From: Rhizobacter sp.
Lineage (GTDB): Bacteria > Pseudomonadota > Gammaproteobacteria > Burkholderiales > Burkholderiaceae_C
Reading direction: 5' to 3'
NCBI GenBank assembly: GCA_017986065.1
Contig: JAGNWJ010000001.1
Span: 56,147 to 113,546 of the forward strand
DNA: 57,400 nucleotides
Position numbers and translations under genes: made by a program. Each line of letters opens with the position of its first letter. Position 1 is the first letter of the stretch. Shown here piece after piece: positions 52,303-57,400 of the stretch. Under the pieces are notes generated by a model. That model saw only the letters and a program-made list of their open reading frames with translations. It did not search any database and was not told the DNA's origin.

Positions 52303-53160
52303 ATGTTCCAACCTCTTGCCTTCACTGCGGATCGTGCGCTTCACCGCGACTGTGGCGTCGTGCGCGGGCCAGCGCTGCTGAGTCCGTCTGTTTCGCGCCC
52401 CACATCGGCTGCGAAGGACGAAGGCGCCGAGCTGACGTCGCCGCAGCGCTGGACGGTGGTGATCGCGATCGGACTGCTGCACCTGGGGGCGGCGGGCTGG
52501 CTGCTTCGACCGGCGATGAACCCGGTGCCGCCGCCATCACGCGAGACCGCGCTGCGGGTCGACTGGATCGCCGCGGTCGAACCTGCCGGGTCTCCCACAA
52601 ACGCTCCTGCTGCCTTGCCGACGCCAGCGCAGGCGCTCGTTCGACCCGTCCGGTCGAGCCCCGTGGCTCCTGCGGCGTTGCTGTCGGTTTCCGCGCGATC
52701 GCCTGCGACGGTGAGCGTGGTGCCGCCCGATGCGCAGGCCGCCCGCGCCGCGGCTGACGACGCTCCCACCCGTCCCACCGAGGCGTCGGTGTCATCGCAC
52801 GCAGTGGCGTCCTTGTCGGTCACGAACGCCGAGGATGCAATCGAGGTGCCGGCCTCGCCGCCGGCGCCGAAAGACCTGCCGGCCGAATCGGTGCAGTACC
52901 TCGTGCCACCGGCGCCGGTCTATCCGCGTCTGTCGCGCCGCCAGGGCGAGACCGGACGCGTGCTGGTGCGTGTCTACATCGACGAGGCCGGACTGCCACG
53001 AACGGTGCAGCTCAGTGCGTCGTCGGGTCACGCCCGACTCGACGACGCGGCACGGCAGGCCGTGCAGCAGGCGCGCTTCAAGCCCTACGCGGAAAACGGG
53101 CGCCCGATGGGCGGCTGGGCACTCATTCCCTTGACCTTCGACCTGGAGAAATCACCATGA
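52303..53160 (+). CDS. tonB: Energy transducer TonB
   Basis: A 285-residue protein from the chosen ATG: a cytoplasmic start, one transmembrane helix near 45-65 (WTVVIAIGLLHLGAAGWLL), a Pro/Ala-rich periplasmic spacer, and a TonB C-domain (YPRLSRRQGETGRVLVRVYIDEAGLPRTVQLSASSGHARLDDAA). The start is chosen because the Fur-like site lies upstream of it; an earlier in-frame ATG at 52207 would put the site inside the gene. The ATG of exbB overlaps its stop. Confidence 0.87.
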   Translation: MFQPLAFTADRALHRDCGVVRGPALLSPSVSRPTSAAKDEGAELTSPQRWTVVIAIGLLHLGAAGWLLRPAMNPVPPPSRETALRVDWIAAVEPAGSPTNAPAALPTPAQALVRPVRSSPVAPAALLSVSARSPATVSVVPPDAQAARAAADDAPTRPTEASVSSHAVASLSVTNAEDAIEVPASPPAPKDLPAESVQYLVPPAPVYPRLSRRQGETGRVLVRVYIDEAGLPRTVQLSASSGHARLDDAARQAVQQARFKPYAENGRPMGGWALIPLTFDLEKSP

Positions 53161-54014
53161 CCCTCGACACGGACGTGGCAACTGCTGCCACTGCGGCCCC
53201 GCCGGGCGACAACGCGCTCGGCCTGGCTCACTTCGTGGCGCACGCCGATGCGGTCGGCCAGGCGCTGCTGGCTGTGCTGCTGCTGATGTCGGTGCTGTCC
53301 TGGGCGGTCATCGCGCTGAAGGCGCTGACCGGTGCGCTGCAGCGCCATCGCAGCCTGCGCTTTGTCGAGCGATTCTGGAACGCCAGCTCGCTGTCGCAGG
53401 TCGAGGCCGATCTGGCAGCCCGGCCGGCCGGCAGCCACCGCGATCCGTACTCGCAACTGACCCTGCAGGCCCTGCAGGCGCAGGCGCACCATGCACGCCA
53501 TGGCGCTGCGCGGCTCGCCGAAGCCGGATCCGCCAGCGAGTTCGTCACCCGCACGCTGAAGAAGGCGCTCGATGCGGAAATCATGCGGCTCGAGAACGGC
53601 CTGTCGCTGCTGGCCACCATCGGCGCGACCGCACCTTTCGTCGGCCTGTTCGGCACCGTCTGGGGCGTCTATCACGCGCTGCTGGCGATCGGTGCGAGCG
53701 CGGCCGACGGCCCCGGTTCGCTGGCCCAGATCGCCGGGCCGGTCGGCGAGGCGCTGATCATGACCGGGCTCGGGCTCGCGGTCGCGATCCCCGCGGTGAT
53801 GGCCTACAACCTGTACACGCGGCGCAACCGGGTGATCGCATCGCAACTCGATGCGTTCGCCGGCGAGTTGCACACCTTCGTCGCGATGGGTCAGCCACTG
53901 GGAAGCCCGGAATCCGGGACCGCTGCGGCACCGCCCCCGTCGACACGCGCGACGGTGGACGCCGTCACAGCCCCCGCGGTCGCCGCCCTGCGCAGCGGAC
54001 CGGTCGCTGCCTGA
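53157..54014 (+). CDS. exbB: Biopolymer transport protein ExbB
   Basis: A 285-residue MotA/TolQ/ExbB protein with three membrane segments: about 35-55, 145-165 and 190-210. TLKKALDAEIMRLENGLSLLATIGATAPFVGLFGTVWGVYHALL is the conserved core. It forms the proton channel that powers TonB. The start overlaps the tonB stop (ATGA). Confidence 0.92.
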   Translation: MTLDTDVATAATAAPPGDNALGLAHFVAHADAVGQALLAVLLLMSVLSWAVIALKALTGALQRHRSLRFVERFWNASSLSQVEADLAARPAGSHRDPYSQLTLQALQAQAHHARHGAARLAEAGSASEFVTRTLKKALDAEIMRLENGLSLLATIGATAPFVGLFGTVWGVYHALLAIGASAADGPGSLAQIAGPVGEALIMTGLGLAVAIPAVMAYNLYTRRNRVIASQLDAFAGELHTFVAMGQPLGSPESGTAAAPPPSTRATVDAVTAPAVAALRSGPVAA

Positions 54015-54026
54015 GGAGCGAATCAC

Positions 54027-54464
54027 ATGGCCTTCGCATCCCCCTTCGACTCCTCGCGGCGTGCCGCCGGCCCGATGACCGACATCAACATGGTGCCGCT
54101 GATCGACGTGCTGCTGGTGCTGCTGGTGATCTTCATCGTCAGCGCGCCGCTGCTGACGCACGCCGTCAAGCTCGACCTGCCGAGAGCCAGTTCGGCGCCG
54201 CAACGGCCGATGCCAGACGCGCTGACGCTGTCCATCGATGCGCAGGGCGCGCTGTACTGGAACGGCCAGCCGGTGTCCCGCGAACTGGCTGCGCAGCGCT
54301 TCGTCGAGGCCGCCGCGCAGCGGCCGCAGCCCGAGCTGCACCTGCGCGCCGATCAGAACGTGGCCTACCGCCATGTGGCCACGACGCTGGCCGATGCATC
54401 GCGCGCCGGACTCACCCGACTGGGCTTCGTCAGCCAGCCGTTGCCGGTGTCGCCACCCCGATGA
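54027..54464 (+). CDS. exbD: Biopolymer transport protein ExbD
   Basis: A 145-residue protein with one N-terminal helix (PLIDVLLVLLVIFIVSAPLL) holding the proton-carrying Asp, and a periplasmic C-domain. GGAGCG precedes the ATG, 12 bases after exbB. It completes the tonB-exbB-exbD set. Confidence 0.92.
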   Translation: MAFASPFDSSRRAAGPMTDINMVPLIDVLLVLLVIFIVSAPLLTHAVKLDLPRASSAPQRPMPDALTLSIDAQGALYWNGQPVSRELAAQRFVEAAAQRPQPELHLRADQNVAYRHVATTLADASRAGLTRLGFVSQPLPVSPPR

Positions 54465-54604
54465 CGCGGCAGCAGGCTCTGCGGACCTAGACACCCACGA
54501 CCCCGCGAAAAAACGCCCGCTGTACGCGGGTGCGGGCCGCGCTTGGCCTGACGAAGCCTGCCGACCCGGGACCGAGTTTCAGAACCCACCTCAGGAGATC
54601 TCCG

Positions 54605-56866
54605 ATGTCTTCCACCACCACCGGCCGCTCGACGCGGTCCCGCGCACGCGGCGCCGCTGCACCGTTGCTGCCGCTCGGCGCCCTGGCCGCGGGCTTCGGA
54701 CTCGCGTTGCTGCCGATGTCAGGCGCCGTGCGTGCACAGGCCGCTGCCACGCCAACCCAGGTCGACAAGGCTGCCGAGGCCACGTTGCCGGCCGTGAAGG
54801 TGCAGGCCACGGCCGAGGCCACCGGCAAGGCGGCCTACCAGGCGGTGACGACGACGGTCGGCAAGGGGCGGCAGGAGTTGCGCGACATCCCGCAATCGGT
54901 GACGGTGATCACCGAGAAGCTGATCGACGACAAGAACCTCGACACGCTGAAAGCCGCGCTGCACAGCGTGCCGGGCATCGCGTTCGAGGCGGGGGAGGGC
55001 GGGGCGATCGGCGACCTGGTGCGGCTGCGCGGCTTCTCGACCCGCGGCGACATCTACCTCGACGGCCTGCGCGACATCGCGCAGTACAACCGCGACACCT
55101 TCAACCAGGACCGCATCGAGGTGCTGCGCGGCTCGGCGTCGATGCTGTACGGCCGCGGCTCGACCGGCGGCATCATCAACCAGGTCAGCAAGCAGCCGCT
55201 GCTGATCAACCAGAACGAGGTCGCGTTCACCGCCGGCACCGACCGCTACTACCGGCTCACCGGTGACTTCAACCTCGTCACCGGACAGGACGCGGCGCTG
55301 CGCGTCAACGTGATGAAGACCGACGCCGACAGCTTCCGCAACGGACCGTCGACGAACCGCCGCGGCATCGCGCCGACCTTCCAGTGGGGCATCGGCACGT
55401 CCGATGAGTTCAGCGTCGGCGCGTACCACCTCGAATACGACGATGTGCCCGACTTCGGATTCCGCTGGCTGGACGGGCGCCCGGTCGGCGCCGCTGCCGA
55501 CCGCTGGTATGGCACGAAGTCCGACTACCAGGACGACTCGGCGACGCAGTTCTTCCTGAGCCACCTGCACCGCTTCGCCGGCGGGGGCCAGTTGAAGACC
55601 ACGGTGCGCGACGGCCACTACAAGCGCGACCTCTGGTCCACCACCGCCGGGTTCGCGGCGGTGCCGGCGCCATCGAGCGGGCTGGCCACCGCATGCAGCT
55701 ACCCCGCAGGAACCGTGACCACGCCGATCACCTCGATCAGCGACAGCAGCCTGATCTGCCGCGGCAGCCAGACCCGCGCCGCGAAGGACCGCCATCGCTT
55801 CGTCCAGACCGACTACAGCGGGAAGTTCGAATGGCTGGGCCTGAAGCACGACCTGCTGGCCGGTGCCGAATACGCGAACGAGCAGACCACCACCTACAGC
55901 TACAGCAGCACGCCGGCGAAGAGCCCGATCACCTGGGCCGACGACGGCGGCACCGCATCGCTGAACGACACGCGGGTGCGGGTGCGCAACACGCATTTCG
56001 AATCCGACACCATCGGCGTGTATGCGCAGGACACGCTGGCGCTGACGCCGCACTGGAAGCTGATTGCCGGCCTGCGCCACGACCGTTTCTCGGGCGACTA
56101 CGAGCGCGTCGCCGGGCCGCTGTCGCGCACAGACACCGTCTGGAGCCGCCGCTTCGGCGTGCTGTACCAGCCGACCGACATCGTCAGCTGGTACGCCTCG
56201 TACGGCACCTCGTTCAACGCGTCGGGCGACCTGTACCAGTTCGACCCGACCAGCGCGAACACCGCACCCGAGAAGAGCCGCAACATGGAGGTCGGCGCGA
56301 AGTGGGACCTGGCGGACGGCGACCTGTCGCTGCGCGCCGCGCTGTTCCGCACCGAGAAGTACAACGAGCGCAACACCGACATCGATCAGGCCAGCAACGC
56401 CTTCCTGCTGAGCGGCAAGCGCCACACCGACGGCGTCGAGTTCGAGGCGGTGGGGCGCGTCACGCCGGTGTTCGAGGTGTTCGGTGGCATCGCGTGGATG
56501 AAGGGGCGCATCGACGCGGCCGGCAGTTCGGCGGCATCGCAGGCCTCGGTCGGCAAGACGCCGGGCCTGCTGCCGAAGGTGACCGCCAACGTCTGGGCCA
56601 CCTACCGCGTCACACCGAACTGGCGCGTCGGTGCCGGAGCCGACGGCATGAGCAGCCGCAAGCCGGCGCTGGCCGAGACCGGCAGCAACCGTGCGCCGGG
56701 TTACGCGAAGGTCGATGCGCTGGTCGAGTATGTGAGCGGCCCGTACACCGTGCGGCTGAACTTGAAGAACCTGTTCGACAAGGTTTACGCCGACGGCCTG
56801 TACCGCGGCTTCACCGTGCCGGGCGAGACGCGCGCGGCGCAACTGACGGTGGTGGCGACGTTCTGA
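54605..56866 (+). CDS. TonB-dependent siderophore receptor (catecholate type)
   Basis: A 753-residue outer-membrane receptor. Signal peptide to about residue 45 (GAVRAQA); a plug with [35 protein letters not shown] and [26 protein letters not shown]; then a 22-strand barrel ending in the aromatic VVATF. The plug pattern fits Fiu/FiuA-like catecholate receptors. AGGAG lies 8 bases before the ATG. The 140 bases after exbD hold no clear promoter. Its ligand is unknown. Confidence 0.9.
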   Translation: MSSTTTGRSTRSRARGAAAPLLPLGALAAGFGLALLPMSGAVRAQAAATPTQVDKAAEATLPAVKVQATAEATGKAAYQAVTTTVGKGRQELRDIPQSVTVITEKLIDDKNLDTLKAALHSVPGIAFEAGEGGAIGDLVRLRGFSTRGDIYLDGLRDIAQYNRDTFNQDRIEVLRGSASMLYGRGSTGGIINQVSKQPLLINQNEVAFTAGTDRYYRLTGDFNLVTGQDAALRVNVMKTDADSFRNGPSTNRRGIAPTFQWGIGTSDEFSVGAYHLEYDDVPDFGFRWLDGRPVGAAADRWYGTKSDYQDDSATQFFLSHLHRFAGGGQLKTTVRDGHYKRDLWSTTAGFAAVPAPSSGLATACSYPAGTVTTPITSISDSSLICRGSQTRAAKDRHRFVQTDYSGKFEWLGLKHDLLAGAEYANEQTTTYSYSSTPAKSPITWADDGGTASLNDTRVRVRNTHFESDTIGVYAQDTLALTPHWKLIAGLRHDRFSGDYERVAGPLSRTDTVWSRRFGVLYQPTDIVSWYASYGTSFNASGDLYQFDPTSANTAPEKSRNMEVGAKWDLADGDLSLRAALFRTEKYNERNTDIDQASNAFLLSGKRHTDGVEFEAVGRVTPVFEVFGGIAWMKGRIDAAGSSAASQASVGKTPGLLPKVTANVWATYRVTPNWRVGAGADGMSSRKPALAETGSNRAPGYAKVDALVEYVSGPYTVRLNLKNLFDKVYADGLYRGFTVPGETRAAQLTVVATF

Positions 56867-56900
56867 TTCACCGTGCGACCGCCACCTGAAAGGACATCCC

Positions 56901-57400
56901 ATGCTGATCGTGATTCCGAACGTGCTGTCAGGCGAAGCGCTGCAGCAGGCCCGCGCCCTGCTGCGCGATGCCCCCTGGGGTGATGGCCGCGCCACCGCCG
57001 GCGACCAGTCGGCACAGGTCAAGAACAACCAGCAGCTGCCCCAGGACCACGAGGTGACGGCGGCGTTGAGACAGCTCGTGCTCGAGGGCTTGAGCCGCAG
57101 CCTGGTGTTCTTCAGTGCGGCGCTGCCGAAACGCATCTTCCCGCCGCTGTTCAACCACTATGGCGGCCGCGCCAACGCGTTCGGCAACCACATCGACAGC
57201 GCGGTGCGCACCATCACCTTCGGCGAGGCGATGGGCCAGCAGGTGCGCACCGACCTGTCGGGCACGCTGTTCCTCAACGACCCCGCCGACTACGACGGCG
57301 GCGAGCTGGTCATCGAGGGCCTGCCCGGCCAGCCACGCATCAAGCTGCCGGCCGGCGACCTGGTGCTGTACTCGGCGACGACCGTCCACCGCGTCGAGCC
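56901..57400 (+). CDS. PiuC-like Fe(II)/2-oxoglutarate (PKHD) hydroxylase, 3' end cut off
   Basis: A partial gene running off the window, with 166 codons present. It begins [20 protein letters not shown] and has [10 protein letters not shown], the HxD Fe(II) site, then [20 protein letters not shown]; the distal His would be in the final TVHRVEP. PiuC homologues sit next to siderophore receptors (Fiu/PiuA) and are iron-regulated. AAAGGA precedes the ATG; it lies 34 bases after the receptor. Confidence 0.9.
   Translation, partial: MLIVIPNVLSGEALQQARALLRDAPWGDGRATAGDQSAQVKNNQQLPQDHEVTAALRQLVLEGLSRSLVFFSAALPKRIFPPLFNHYGGRANAFGNHIDSAVRTITFGEAMGQQVRTDLSGTLFLNDPADYDGGELVIEGLPGQPRIKLPAGDLVLYSATTVHRVE

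Noticed and set aside
54719..57154. 811-codon minus-strand open frame opposite the receptor and piuC genes
   Set aside because: Antisense shadow of the receptor; the composition is biased and no domain is seen.
1..57400. CRISPR arrays, tRNA or rRNA genes, insertion sequences
   Set aside because: I saw no repeat-spacer pattern, no tRNA-like cloverleaf and no transposase in any reading frame of the window.

Overview
This is high-GC DNA from a methylotrophic betaproteobacterium, most likely a member of the Burkholderiales. The evidence is a full tetrahydromethanopterin (H4MPT)/methylofuran one-carbon pathway, an FDH1-type formate dehydrogenase, an H-NS protein of the beta-proteobacterial type, and a secondary-replicon backbone (Rep_3 initiator, ParA/ParB, large tyrosine recombinase). 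No species can be named from the sequence alone.

Layout. (1) 1-8222: an operon headed by a clear guanidine-I (ykkC) riboswitch at the very left edge. It encodes an orphan ABC substrate-binding protein, a membrane di-iron desaturase/hydroxylase, two SDR dehydrogenases, a DMT-family transporter, a creatininase-family amidohydrolase, an isochorismatase-like amidase, a lactonase-like metallohydrolase and one or two proteins of unknown function. I read it as an undescribed pathway for a guanidino compound. (2) 8194-12239: two GGDEF proteins (one degenerate), a small c-type cytochrome and small unknown proteins. (3) 12297-41772: the C1 island. It holds fused pabB-pabC, a Fae homologue lacking the catalytic His, fhcBADC, a HisA-like protein, methylofuran genes mfnD-mfnF-mfnE and mfnB, a DUF447 protein, a DHPS-like protein, dmrB, a sigma-54 activator, folB, canonical fae, a CitG-like protein, two further ATP-grasp ligases, mch, mtdB, mptG, and fdh1BA. 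From fdh1B to fae (41772 down to 30372) nine genes run head to tail on the minus strand, so formaldehyde capture, methylene- and methenyl-H4MPT conversion, cofactor synthesis and formate oxidation may be co-transcribed. (4) 41806-44766: a ModE/LysR-type regulator divergent from fdh1B, a hydroxypyruvate/oxo-tetronate isomerase-like gene and a ChaN-family protein.

(5) 44792-50931: a replication and partition module. A Rep_3 initiator is divergent from parA-parB across a 0.7-kb region with three spaced iteron-like repeats and a 22-bp palindrome. Two parS-like 15-mers lie exactly 200 bp apart at the 3' end of parB, followed by a 629-residue tyrosine recombinase. The C1 island therefore appears to sit next to the origin of a chromid or megaplasmid. 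(6) 51098-57400: an H-NS protein, an NADPH-dependent FMN reductase, and a Fur-type iron-uptake locus (tonB-exbB-exbD, a TonB-dependent siderophore receptor and a piuC-like gene cut by the window end).

How the genes work together. Fae condenses formaldehyde with H4MPT, MtdB oxidises methylene-H4MPT, Mch hydrolyses methenyl-H4MPT, FhcABCD moves the formyl group to methylofuran and releases formate, and FDH1 oxidises formate to CO2 with NAD+. PabB/C, MptG, FolB, the DHPS-like protein and DmrB make the pterin cofactor; MfnB/E/F/D make methylofuran. No tRNA, rRNA, CRISPR array or insertion sequence was seen.
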